The notes beneath the pieces are model-generated. The model was not told the DNA's origin and did not search any database. It was given only the letters and a program-made list of their open reading frames with translations. From assembly GCA_000320545.1 (NCBI GenBank), contig ADNK01001968.1, positions 1 through 35,113 of the forward strand: DNA of 35,113 nt, written 5' to 3'. A program made the position numbers and the translations under genes. This document shows, piece after piece, positions 19,826-31,415 of the stretch (positions are counted from its first letter, which is position 1; each line of letters starts with the position of its first letter). Origin of the DNA: Bigelowiella natans CCMP2755. Taxonomy: Eukaryota > Cercozoa > Chlorarachniophyceae.

Positions 19826-21280
19826 GGGCTGTTGCTCTGGGGAAAGCAGGAACCCAGAGGCGCTTTCTTTTCATCCAAAATCTTGCCCGTCATCCGATCG
19901 CTGGGAAAGTATTCACGGTTCATGGAACGAAATTGATGCAGAGGACTAACTCTCGGTTACTGGAAAGGAATCTATCGATGGATCTCAGGGTGCTAGCTAG
20001 CATATGCTGTATATACCTTACACCATGGCTACCCACGGGCCAAAATGCAGGCAATCTTGTGACTTATAATTCAATATTCATTCAAATTTTTGCATGCATA
20101 TGTCTCCCTTTGCAATGTAATACGCAGATATATGCAGGAGTACAATCGAAAGAAGAGAAGGAGAAGAAAAGTGAGTTACTCTCTAACCTCCCAGTGTGCA
20201 TGATTGAAACATGAGTGGCCCCAAACAATAGATAAAATCTTTTTAGATCGAATTAGTTTCCACGAAGTGCTGGGAATATCTTTGGACGCCTCCAAGGATC
20301 AGATACGATCTGCGGTCTCAGAATTCATTGAGCAATACCCCCTCTTGACTCTGAAATAAGTGCGTTTGCAGTATCATTCAAGGTTGTTTGAAGCACATCC
20401 TGATCATGGCGGCTCGCCAGAGAAATTTAGGCTTGTCCGGGAAGCCTACGAGGCATTAGTGTTTCCAGATGATTCTGTACTTCGAGAATTCAGTGACTGC
20501 ATTTGGGCGAACGACACTGAGCGAGCGGTGATATTTCTCATTGTATTTGTACTGTACTCGAAGTGATTAGTAAAGAATATATACTACTTACTGTAACGGT
20601 TCAGGAAAAGCTATGGTCTGTGCTAGTTCCTCGGATGCACCAAACATCGGTTCGAAAAAATAGTTAGGAAATAAACACCGCATTTGACAAATTTTCAAGG
20701 AATTTATCTCTTTGTACAGACACTGCGCTTTGATGGATTGTACTTCGATGCGATACTCTATGCCTGCCAAAACGATGAGCATTATGAACAGGTTTGCTCA
20801 ATTCTAAGACGATATGACTAGCGAGATGCTAGAAGTATGTTAATTGATAGTGCGGTTTTCTTCTTCTCCGCCAGCTCGCACGGATGTGCCATGAAGCTGC
20901 TAAAGAGGACTTGTTTCTAGATGAAGATTCCAGGAAGGTTTTGAACGCATATATCGAATTATTCTCAACAGGCAATGACGAACAGATACAACTACAGGTT
21001 GCATATGATTCGCTTCTGTGGCATCTGAAGGAGGGAAATAGGTTAGGTTGCCCTTAGAACATGTTTCAAACGACTTGATATCTTCTCGTGGCAAAGAAAG
21101 CGTTAGTTTCTGTGGACTCTTACAGAGTTTGTGGTGTGTGTTGTTGTTATCAAAAACTCTTAAATAAGATTGGGAAAGTGCGACATTCATCTTTTATTCG
21201 ATTGTCTGGACTACATGCACACCGCAAAGCTTCCTGTGCTCAAAGATGGATGGTACTCCATGCATTATTGGCAAGGCTAA
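19795..21280 (+). CDS. J-domain protein with PPR-like C-terminal region
   Basis: A J-domain stimulates Hsp70 partners; the rest of this protein suggests a dedicated function. Eight phase-consistent exons: 19795-19989, 20128-20170, 20247-20314, 20372-20527, 20605-20649, 20720-20791, 20875-21041, 21169-21280, giving 285 residues. The J-domain (about 80-140) reads FHEVLGISLDASKDQIRSAY, then HSRLFEAHPDHGG with the essential HPD, then FRLVREAYEAL. The 57-bp intron inside it (donor GTCTCA) is supported because its removal restores the exact Tyr-to-HPD spacing. The C-terminal half has helical repeat-like units (FDGLYFDAILYACQNDEHYE, then LARMCHEAAKEDLFLDEDSR, then KVLNAYIELF) of the length and pattern of PPR motifs. 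The N-terminal exon is basic and Ser/Thr-rich, possibly a mitochondrial or plastid transit peptide, but is the least certain exon. Confidence 0.8.
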
Positions 21281-21354
21281 AGACGTGGACCTCTTTCGAA
21301 TCGAGTTTTTCCTCAGATGTGTGGTCTTCAGTACTGAGCCAACATCCATTCAGG

Positions 21355-21387
<33 letters not shown>

Positions 21388-22480
21388 TTGTGGTTGTATG
21401 AACGTGCGAAACAGAGAGCGAAGAGAGAGAGATGCAACATCCATAGTCAACTCGCTCATTATTAAAGTATTTTGCCTACCATATACACATGTGTGCGCCA
21501 TATGCACTTGTATGCCTGCAGTAGACAGTAGGTTGCGAATTTTGCAACATTTGGTTTTATATTTCGTTGTCCCGCGATCTCACTGCAGCACACCACTACA
21601 TTTGATGCATCATGCTATCGCGAAGCACTGAAACATTGCACAGATCGTCAGATTACCTCTAGACTTGAGAAATCATACGCAGACATGTCATCATTTAGCT
21701 TTTTGACAAAAATGTTGTGTATTTTCACATCTCAAAACCACCCCAAAACCTTTCAAACGACAAACGTCTCGGGTTGCTTCTCGATCATGATGTGAACTGC
21801 TGCACTGGAGAGTCAAAATTTCTAATTTGTTTGCCGCTATAATTTCATCGTATCGCAGTTTGACTTACGTGTTTTCAGCTATAGACCACAAGTGAACGGA
21901 TCAAGTCTTCACAGCTAGAAAGCTTGAGCATTTGCATCAGTCAGTCACTTGAGCGGCGTTCCTAACAAACTTGATCTTGCACATCTAGCGCATCTTTGCA
22001 AAACAAATGAGAACCTTTCCGGAAAATGACATCTTCTTCGCATTCTGATGGTTGATCATCTCTCCACACGTGAAGCAAAATGCCCTTTATTTTGAGAGCT
22101 TCCGTGTGCTTGCACCATCTTTCATTCTGGGATTCCCAGAATCGAGGCGTCACATGCATGAACCATGATGTTGCACATCTCATCCTCACGAGTAGCCGCT
22201 GACACACACATTCTTTTTCTAGCCACTGCTATCATAGCCATAGCTTCCAGCGTTGAGGAAGAAGATAGGGCTGAGTTTGTAGACACACACCGTGCTCTGC
22301 AACCCATCCAAGCAGCTGGCTTTCTCAGCGAGTTCCGCACCCGATTCTCGGGGATTGTCCGAGCGTCCCGAGCCGTTTCTAGTCAGAACACAGTCATTTG
22401 ACACTGTCGCATCGGCAAAACCACCTACACGGCCTTTCCAACATCAATCCCTTGAACTCGAACAAAGTCAGGTTTTCGAA
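21281..22480. other. Spacer before the EPSP synthase gene
   Basis: No gene I can support. A (TG)n tract lies at 21356-21386. Between about 22120 and 22400 both strands are open for 60-80 codons and include hydrophobic and charged stretches. Neither strand gives a splice-consistent continuation, so I do not call a gene. Confidence 0.5.
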
Positions 22481-22560
22481 TCTGCGACATTAACTTTTAT
22501 TGTCGCAGTCATAAATTGTAAGATGTTCCCCTTGTAGGAGAGTTGGGTTTTGCGGGTAGT
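22481..22560 (+). promoter_or_regulatory. Upstream element of the EPSP synthase gene
   Basis: Second copy of the element at 1499-1575. Here the inverted repeat is perfect: CTGCGAC (22482-22488), a 13-nt A/T-rich loop, GTCGCAG (22502-22508). AGATGTTCCCCTTGTAG and a G/T-rich tail follow. The start codon is at 22609. Confidence 0.45.
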
Positions 22561-22608
22561 CGTCAGCCCTCCTGCAATAGATCTAACCCCGGCCCACCGG
22601 CGAGCTGA

Positions 22609-25213
22609 ATGGACTCCCCGAGAGCGACCTCCCTAGTCTCTTACCGGGTGGTCCGGCCACTCGTGCGCTTTATTGCTCTACTTGCTTGTGCCACAACCGC
22701 GAGTATTGGGCTCCTGGGCGGTTGGAATGGAGGCCAGCACCAACCGTTGGGAGGTGCGGTCAGGACGCGTTCTTTTCTGAGGAGTCGTCCAAGATCACGG
22801 GCCTATCTTCCTTACTCACGCCTACTCGTGGGAGCAGCAGCAGGAGCGGCTTCTGGCGGCGAAGGGGGGTCTCACTCTCTTCTACGGCTTAAGCCAAAGC
22901 TGCGGATGAATGGCACTGCCAAGATTCCGGGCTCCAAAAGCATTTCCAACCGGGCGCTCATTCTCGCTGCTATTGCAAAGGTGCATGGATTTTTCGAATG
23001 CTTGTTTGCAAGTGTCTACGTGTATACAAACCACCAAAAAATGGATGAGAGGCTGAATGATTGCACAGTTTCCCCTAGGAAATTCAAATCCATCGAATAT
23101 CTTGAATTTTTTTTTGTATGGAGAGGTGCCCTTCTTCAAGCTGGTATTCCCTGCTGCGTATATTTGTTGTTCAATATGGCATTAAGGGAGAAACTGTGCT
23201 GGATGGGCTCTTGGAGTCGGACGACGTCCGTGTGCTAATTGATGCCCTTGGCAAGCTAGGTACGGGAAGAATGACACGGAGCAACTTCTGTTTAAAATAA
23301 CAATTCGGCAGAGTAAATTACGCTGTATTCTGGACTTTCTCACACATAATTTTCTCTCTCTCTTGATCAACTGCGGCATAAATCTTAGGAGTAGCTATCT
23401 GCAAGGACTGCAGCTCTAGCGTCGAAGAACAGGGAGAAGGAAGAGGAGAAGGAGTTGGAGATGATGCTGTTGTTTTCACGGTCTCAGGCACAAATGGCTA
23501 CCTTGCATACCCTGCCGCTTCCTCTGGTTGTTTCAGCCATTTTTTTAGCAGGCCCTCTTATTTCATAACGAGACTACTAATCTCATGCTCTAAGAAGAAG
23601 AAACCACCTTGACAATTCCCTTCAAATTCATTAGCCCTTGCCCAACCACAGTCCCAACCCCTCTCCCACGCACATCTTGTATCACACCCAAAAAAGAAAA
23701 AAAAGGCTCGTTATGGATGGGAAACGCAGGGACAGCAATGCGCTCGATGACGGCAGTTCTTTGTGCTGGTAAGTAGTAGTAGGATGCGTGGTATTCCATG
23801 GGATTAAGTGACTATCACTACTGCTTCTCCTGCTGTTGTTGCTGCTGCTGCTAGTTATCACGGTGTCTGTCTATCAATCGATGAGCTGTTTTCATTACGT
23901 TACTTCCCATAAGGCGAGGGCAACTTCACACTCGAGGGAGATCCGAGGATGCATCAACGGTTGGAGAAGAAGGGAGGGAGGAAGGAGGGGGTCTTGGATG
24001 GAGGAGAGATAGCTTCCACAGTGGAAAGATAAAGGAACAGCAGAAGAAGAAGAAGAAGAAGAAGAAGAAGAAGAAAAGGAAGGAAAAAAGAAAAAAATTA
24101 AAAAAGAGGCGACAATATCGATCAATGCATTTTCTTGCTCCTACTCCTCCTCCTCTTCCCCCCCCTTCTCCTTCTCCTTCCCCTTCTCTTCTGATACGGT
24201 CCTCTCGGCTCTACGAACATATTTAAGGCCTATATCCGACCTCGTCTCAGCGCTACAGAGCGCAGGATTTGGCATCGACTATCTGCAGAAGGAAGGGTCG
24301 GTTACCCAATTCATTCATAGCCTCCGAGTCCTTTGGGAGGGGGCGGGTGAATTTCAACTTTTAATGGCCCTCTGTCCTCCTTCAAACATGAAAATGATGC
24401 CGAGACGTTGATATCCTCCTGCATCTCGATCGTCGTCGTCGTTGTTGTTGTTGTTGTTGTCAGGTGCCCCCCCCTTCGCATCCGGGGGAAAGGAAGGCGG
24501 AGCATAAACGGTGCGTGTGTGAGACAAAGAGTGGGGTGGGGAGGGGGGAGGGGGATGTCATTCCAATGATCGAGGATCGGAAGATTAGAAGTTTGTGGGG
24601 GGGATTCTTATCAGCAGGGAAAGCAGGATTTAAATCATCGCCTTGATTGTGAGGATGATGGTGATGATGATGATGATGATGAGGAAGAGGAGGAGGAGGA
24701 GGAGGAGGAGGAGGAGGAGGAGAAAGGGATACTTGATTGCTTGATTGAGGAAGAAATAGTGGAAGCAAAAATATCTCTCATACGCGTATGCGACTCACAT
24801 ATGCATGGATGAATATTCGCGATCCGCCCCCTTCCCTCCCTTTCCCTCCCTTTCCCCCGATCTGTTTACAACCACTAAAAGATGTAAATTCGGTCGATGT
24901 TGACGGGAGTGTTTCGAGTCAATTTATATCCGCTCTCCTCATCGCTGCCCCTATACTTTTTCGAGGCCCCTCTGTGGAAATCGTACGATGCCCTTCCCCC
25001 CCCCCCCCCTGCCGAACTCGCAAAATGCTTTAACAAAAGAAATTGAATCCTACACAAAACATTTTTCTCACAGCGACATTTAAAAAAAAGGATACCTCTT
25101 TGATATTCTAGGTTTTGATTCGTAGTTCCCAATTTTTTTGTGCAGCAGCATGGAAGCTCCACATCATCATTCGATAGACGAGTGTTCCCTCTCTCCCTTT
25201 CTGTCTCCCACAA

Positions 25214-25261
<48 letters not shown>

Positions 25262-25702
25262 GTAAATATTCATAATTATGTCATCCTCATCAGAACGTGA
25301 GTTCCGCCTTGATATCGGCCCCATACGTCTCCATGACGGTAACAACGTGATCTGTTACTGAAAGCACTGAAGCAAGGAGGAGGCAGCCGTCGACCTACTC
25401 TCCCTCCTGCCTCTTTTCCACTTTCATTTCCATTTTACTGTTAGCCCTTCCTCGCAATGCATACGACTCAAAACCCGAAGAATAGAGCGAACCGGCTCGC
25501 CTCTGCTGCTGCGTGTTATTAGGTTGAGCTGTGTAGGATGTTCGGCGCCCAGATCGATGCCCTCCCAGGATCGACAAGATACAATGTTCGTAGAACTACT
25601 ACTGCTGCTACTGCTGCTTCTACTGCAACTGCTGCGGCAAGAGAGAGCGAGGAAGAGATGGGGAGGAGGGAGGGGAAGTATAGTGGTATTGTAAGCACGT
25701 CC

Positions 25703-25744
<42 letters not shown>

Positions 25745-26994
25745 TGTAATTGTGTCTCTGCCTTCATCATAATCATCATTATCATCATCATCATCATGGG
25801 CAGGTGAATGCTGTGGATTATAAGTCTCCAGGACGCTTGCAGATAGAACCGGATGCGTCCTCAGGTAGTGTATTTGGCGCCTGGCATGTCTGCTGCCCCG
25901 AACCGTTATTACGCCTTTGAATCGAGAAGATTTTTTTAACTTCTGGGCGAAATTCGATTCCCCAGTTTCCACAAATTTTAAGCGAATGAATGCGCGAATA
26001 ACTCGCTCACAGCAGAATAAACACATGAATCGACTCCCACACTCGATGGTGCCTGTATCTGTATACGCGCCCTAACAATGCACTGCGAACTCAAGAAGCC
26101 TGATTGAAACAATAACCTTCGCTCTCTCCCCCGGTGCAGCATCCTACTTCTTTGCTGGTGGCTTTTTGACAGGAGGTATTCCTTTCTTTCAGGAAGGGGA
26201 ACAAGAACAAGAAAAGAAAGAAGAGAGGAGGAAGAGGGGAGGGAGGCGATGAAAGAGAAGAGAAGAGAAGAGAAGAGAAGAAGAACACTATGTGCGTGGA
26301 AAGCAAGCTGCGAGCGGCTATTAGAAACTGCCGAGACGTTACGAATATTGTGGTATTCGTAACGTTTGCGGTGTCCGGGAATGAAATGCTTCCTTCTCAT
26401 GTGTCCATACTGATATCTAATACGTACCCTCCCCCCCCCCCCCAAGGCCCGGTGACAGTGCATGGATTTACGAAAGGGAAGACTTTGCAAGGAGATCTAA
26501 GTCAGGCTTGTGAGAAAAGAGATGACGTCTTTCTTCATCACCTTGACAACACACAAACAGCTCTGATGATATCAAGCCAAACACAATCATCTTCATCGCA
26601 ACATCATCAAATGGATATTTCTCAGGGTTCTTGGAGGTCCTAACGGAGATGGGAGCAAAGTATGTGAAGCGTGTTGTTGCAGTCAGCGTGATGGTGGTGG
26701 TGTTGTATATGTGCGCGTGCGTGCGACGATATACCTGTGCGAGGGCCCTTGTACCATGCTCCTTCTACGATCCAACGTTTGCGCTACACTACGTCAGAGT
26801 AGAATATGGCGACGATGAGGTTACCGTGTCGCGCGATGATAACGGTCGGTATTATCCGCTTTTCTGCACGCGGACGACGACGACGACGACGACGATGATG
26901 ATGATGATGATAGTTGGGCGTGATAAATGTATTTTCGGAGAATAAGAGCTATGCATTTCGCCACACACACACACACACATACACACAATTTTAG

Positions 26995-27043
<49 letters not shown>

Positions 27044-27606
27044 ATATTGCTCTACTGTCGAAGGCCTGATTCGAAGCATAACTGCTGATCTAAACGACAT
27101 CCCGGATGCGGTACATCTCTGCCGCCGCGCGCTTGCAATGACCTCAATAACTTGCTAGCACCCTACGTGTAACATGCCACACACACCAAGAGAAAGATTT
27201 TAAAAAAGAGAGAGCTCAAGACGATGATCGCGATGATGAGTCGATGAGCTCCATTCTAGAAGAGACCGGCACAGCCTATCGGTATCGTACCGGGTGCGAG
27301 CTTTGCAGCTGCAGCATGACCCTCGCATACAAAAAGGAATAGAAAACACAAATGCTTGCTGTTCTTGTCCTCATGGTAGGATTGTTGTGCAATGTCTCTG
27401 CTCAGGCGATGACCGTAGCTGTATTGGCGGCTTTCGCAGAAGGGTGTGATATATAGCCACCCCCTTACTTTACCTTCCCCCCTCCCCCTTGTTTTTCTTC
27501 GTCTTACGCCTCGTCCCGCTCTTCCTATTCCCCTGCCCCTTTCTACCACCCAGGAGGTCGCGCATTAGTGGAATTCAGAGCTGGCGGGTGAAGGAGTGCG
27601 ACCGAG

Positions 27607-27640
<34 letters not shown>

Positions 27641-28435
27641 CAGTAGTGGTAGTAGTGATGAATATGTCACGAATCTAGCAAGAGACAGAGAGTGTTGCTG
27701 AACATAAGGGAGAATCGTCTCTTGGTGGTACGGCTTTTGGAGATCATCTTCGCGTTTCTCCAATGGATCGTCTTAACTTCTTATGATTGCTACACCACCA
27801 ATAGCTCGACGCCATGACTCGGGAGCTGAGCAAAGCTGGAGCAGAGTAATGGCAGAATGCCGCAACGACATATTTTGCGCGCGATTGTCCAACACCTGTG
27901 CAGCCATTGGGAGAGGCGGGGGGGGGAGGAACGAAGATGTAATCTACTATAGAACCTTAGTGGAGGTTGTCTAAGTAGTCAATTGTTGACGTTTCTTCTA
28001 CTCTATCTCGTTGCTTCCCTTCGCTAAAACAATCAGGGTTAGATGCGGAGCGGACTGGATTGAGATCGATCCGAACCCTCTCCAAAAGCTGTCGTCATCG
28101 TTACCACCGCCGTCGTCGCACGTGCGAATAAGCACCTACAACGACCACAGGATCGCTATGTCGCTGTCACTTCTCTCGCTTGGGCCAAAAGGTCAGAAGT
28201 GAATTTTCCCCTTGTGGAGTGGGCGTCGGTGACGGCCACATTAGAGGTTGTGGACATTTAGCGTCTCTTCCTGATGCGGTCAGGCGTTTAATTCTGATAG
28301 TTCATACTTGACATTGCTCGGTACACATTTTCTTTGCTCCATCATGTTCTAGGTATGGCTGTGGAGATCGAAGATCCAGGCTGTGTCTCAAAAACCTTCC
28401 CAGAGTACTTCAAGGAATTCTTTCGCTTGACGTAG
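22609..28435 (+). CDS. aroA: EPSP synthase (3-phosphoshikimate 1-carboxyvinyltransferase), plastid-targeted
   Basis: Joins shikimate-3-phosphate and phosphoenolpyruvate in the shikimate pathway. Exons: 22609-22980, 23187-23259, 23389-23526, 23706-23768, 23914-23959, 24228-24300, a microexon at 24321-24342 (uncertain), 24882-24982, 25294-25338, 25523-25585, 25804-25864, 26140-26175, 26447-26500, 26626-26659, 26798-26844, 27064-27110, 27406-27443, 27554-27605, 27805-27845, 28037-28191, 28353-28435; about 547 residues. Motifs: GSKSISNRALILAAIAK, GNAGTAMRSMTA, GDPRMHQRPISDLV, VDGSVSSQFISALL, SAPYVSMT, YKSPG, DLNDIPDAAMT, WRVKECDR, TYNDHRIAM, DPGCVSKTFPEYF. The catalytic Lys, Asp, Glu and Arg positions are all present. 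The usual Pro after GTAMR is Ser. The first ~100 residues form a signal-like core (FIALLACATTASIGLLGG) plus an Arg/Ser-rich transit region. Confidence 0.94.
24040..24075. repeat. (AGA)n microsatellite in an EPSPS intron
   Basis: Eleven to twelve GAA/AGA units between exons 23914-23959 and 24228-24300. Confidence 0.88.
24437..24722. repeat. GTT, GAT and GAG microsatellite cluster in an EPSPS intron
   Basis: (GTT)n at about 24437-24459, (GAT)n at about 24653-24682 and (GAG)n at about 24684-24722, separated by G-rich unique DNA, all between the microexon and exon 24882-24982. Poly-Pro, poly-Gly and poly-His frames here are artefacts. Confidence 0.85.
25213..25261. repeat. Compound (CA)n(TA)n microsatellite
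   Basis: A CA tract runs directly into a TA tract ending about 30 bp before the acceptor of exon 25294-25338. The same CA-then-TA arrangement occurs at 26960-27044 and 28781-28852 and, reversed, at 33279-33330. Confidence 0.9.
25707..25798. repeat. (CA)n plus (CAT)n microsatellites in an EPSPS intron
   Basis: (CA)17 at about 25707-25740 and (CAT)n at about 25764-25798, just before the acceptor of exon 25804-25864. Confidence 0.9.
26875..27044. repeat. (ACG/ATG)n, (CA)n and (TA)n cluster in an EPSPS intron
   Basis: ACG then ATG triplets at 26875-26910, CA tract at about 26962-26987, TA tract at about 26997-27044. The TA tract ends about 20 bp before the acceptor of exon 27064-27110. Confidence 0.88.
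27606..27638. repeat. (GTA)n microsatellite at an EPSPS donor
   Basis: The donor after exon 27554-27605 begins GTGAGTAGTAGTAG, so the 5' splice site itself runs into eleven GTA units. Length changes here would begin only five bases into the intron. Confidence 0.88.
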
Positions 28436-28679
28436 AACGAATACCTAGAGGATCGAAGGACAACGGGTGCATTAAGGAAGACCCTCTGAAGCGCGGACGA
28501 TGGCTTACACGCCACGAGCCTGCGTGGGGCATAAATTGTTTTGCGTGCAACCCATCGTCTCTTCATCGCAGGCAGCGCATTTCAATTCAGTCATATTTTG
28601 ACGAGTCCTTTCTAGCTTTCTGTATTCATTTTGCTGGTAATTTGCGTCAGCACGGCCACACATACACATCATCATAGAA

Positions 28680-28750
28680 AGCTATGTGTATGAGACGGAA
28701 GTAATGAATTGATTAAATCTTTTCAATGGTCATCCTAATGTAGCTATGTC
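28680..28750 (+). repeat. Dispersed repeat, copy A
   Basis: Runs from AGCTATGTGTATGAGACGGA through a GAATTGATTAAATC core to TTTTCAATGGTCATCC and then GTAGCTATG. Copy B at 31301 is nearly identical over the core and 3' part. Confidence 0.65.
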
Positions 28751-28777
28751 TAGATGTGTATGGCTGTACTTAGCCAT

Positions 28778-28780
<3 letters not shown>

Positions 28781-28852
<72 letters not shown>
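28781..28852. repeat. Compound (CA)n(TA)n microsatellite
   Basis: CA tract 28781-28812 followed by a TA tract 28816-28852, in the 3' flank of EPSPS. Confidence 0.9.
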
Positions 28853-28855
<3 letters not shown>

Positions 28856-29276
28856 CACACATGTATATAGTATGTGCATAATGTAGTTTTTTTCCTGTGT
28901 GTCTCCAGTGTGCACATCTCGATCATTTGCCGAGGTCTTAACAAGCGGTTGGTTACTATGCTAGCTATGTCATAACTAGCAGGCTAGGCGCTTGCACTTA
29001 CTATAGCTAGATAGGCACATAGCACGCACATCTCCTGCTAGCCTGCACAAGGATGGGGAGGATCTATTAAAATCTAGCTGTACCTGGCTGTGGATTAACA
29101 TCTATATAATCTACTATAAAAATATAGAAGTGGCATTCATGTCACCTGCGCAGTACGCCTCCTTGCATGGCTAGATGGTCAAATGCGTAGCTATGAACAT
29201 ACATGCTGCACATTAGAGCGAGTATGAACGCATTTTAAACAATCATTAAAGCTCGTTATAGATTCAGCTACGTTGG

Positions 29277-29326
29277 GATGACAATTGAAAAAGTGTAATA
29301 ATTTGATTACATCTGTCTCATATACT
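29277..29326 (-). repeat. Dispersed repeat, copy D (inverted)
   Basis: On the minus strand: ATATGAGACAGATGTAATCA, then a T/A-rich middle, then TTTTTCAATTGTCATCC. Same order of words as copies A, B and C. Confidence 0.55.
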
Positions 29327-29424
29327 AACATAGACACTCATACGTACATCCTAAGACTACAATGATCGCATGTTTAGGTCATAAGTGAAGCCCTAGCTCA
29401 TTATTAGTTTGAACAAGGTTCGTG

Positions 29425-29872
29425 CTACGAGAAGAGAGTCGCGTATTTTCCCGAGGTATATCTCAACATTTGGTTGTAAGTTTCGAGATCTGAAACATAA
29501 ATAAATGTAGGATCAGTACATGTCAATGCGTTGAACCGATATTAAATTTCCAAAAAACATTACCAAAACTCTCATCGACTTGAATGCTTTTTAGTTCTTC
29601 AACTGTCGTTGCATCACGAACTCTTCCAATAACTTCGATGTAGGTACTGCTTTGATACTTCTTGGCATCTACCGACCTGACGACGGAGCATTATCAGATG
29701 TGACAATGTGAATGTTGTTGATTGAATACCCTGTGACTGACACAGTAACACCAGAGGACGAGAGCTGTAGTTTTGGACTCTTGCCATCGTTCCCTACAAC
29801 TCGACCTATTATTCTCACAGTCTTGCCGGTGTAGTTCGAAAGGCGCTCTCCAGGGACTCGAAATGCAGGCAT
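29425..29872 (-). CDS. Replication protein A 14-kDa subunit (RPA3-like)
   Basis: The smallest subunit of the heterotrimeric single-stranded-DNA-binding complex used in replication and repair; its OB fold anchors the trimer. Three exons with consistent phase, 29872-29730, 29676-29564 and 29489-29425, give 106 residues, the size expected for RPA14. The pattern fits the family: an N-terminal MPAFRVPGERLSNYTGKTV, strand-rich IIGRVVGNDG and SPKLQLSSSGVTVSV, then TYIEVIGRVRD, and a closing helix FDLETYNQMLRYTSGKY. Sequence identity in this family is low, so the assignment rests on length, the two GRV strands and the final helix. It is divergent from the HINT gene, 315 bp apart. Confidence 0.8.
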
Positions 29873-30187
29873 ATCCTGATTTCAAGGCAAAGGTTTCAGT
29901 TTTCGAGTGTGCAGTATCAAATAGTATTCGCTCCACTTATCAGTGGATAGGAATAGCAGTTCTTTCTATCGATACAGAAAAATACGGGAAACTCGCGCAG
30001 CTTCCGTCACCGTGAGAGGGAGGAATGCTCAGAATATGGAAGGGTTTGGAAGGAAGAGCTTCCCGCCTTTTTGTTTCCAGAAACACTCGTGGTGCAATGC
30101 ATGTGCATTTATCCCTGCGACATGAGATATTAGAAGACGTGAGGGAAAATTCGAGGAATCCTATTGCTTTGCAACCAGCTATCGAGA

Positions 30188-30973
<786 letters not shown>

Positions 30974-31300
30974 TGAAAGTAAACTAAATAAATATGGACT
31001 TCTTTGATAGTGAGGATAAAGAAAATCGGTTTGTGATGAAAATGCTGCAGCGCTAGCTACGCAACTAAATAACGGTACGACACATTCTGGATTCGGACAA
31101 CTTGCGACGCGCCATGCACTAACAGCCGCCTTAACTTCTGCATTGCTTATGTAACTCAAAATGCCAAAATGCCGATACTTCTAGAGCTAGAATGCTTTGC
31201 TATTGTAATTGCTGTGTTGTAAATGCCGTGCTAGCGTGCTAGCTTGGGTCCTGACGTACGCCAGAAGAGCTATTACTCGATTCGCAAATAATATAAATAA

Positions 31301-31366
31301 GCATGTATAGGACGGATGTTATGAATTAATTAAATCTTTTCAATGGTCATCTATATCTAGCTATGC
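31301..31366 (+). repeat. Dispersed repeat, copy B
   Basis: Shares ATTAAATCTTTTCAATGGTC with copy A, preceded by GACGGATGTTATGAATTA and followed by TAGCTATGC. Confidence 0.65.
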
Positions 31367-31415
31367 AATGCAGCGGCTATCTAGCTATCTAGCTATGCAT
31401 GCTAGCATGCTAGCA

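Larger units (their letters stand above)
28436..29424. other. Spacer between convergent EPSPS and RPA14 genes
   Basis: No gene. It holds two copies of the dispersed repeat (28680-28750 and, inverted, 29277-29326), a compound CA/TA microsatellite (28781-28852) and TAGC-rich sequence at 28955-29060. Confidence 0.65.

Noticed and set aside
22122-22401. Open frames on both strands before EPSPS, one with a signal-like N-terminus
   Set aside because: Each is plausible in isolation, but they occupy the same DNA on opposite strands and neither has a supported continuation. Left as unresolved spacer.
24875-25345. 156-codon minus-strand frame across an EPSPS intron
   Set aside because: Its middle is translated CA/TA microsatellite, and both ends are the reverse of EPSPS exons 24882-24982 and 25294-25338. 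The antisense of the latter even looks EPSPS-like by chance, but the plus strand fits splice sites and phase.
25424-26026. 200-codon minus-strand frame with Val/Cys and Ser runs
   Set aside because: Built on CA and CTG repeats inside EPSPS introns and on the antisense of two EPSPS exons.
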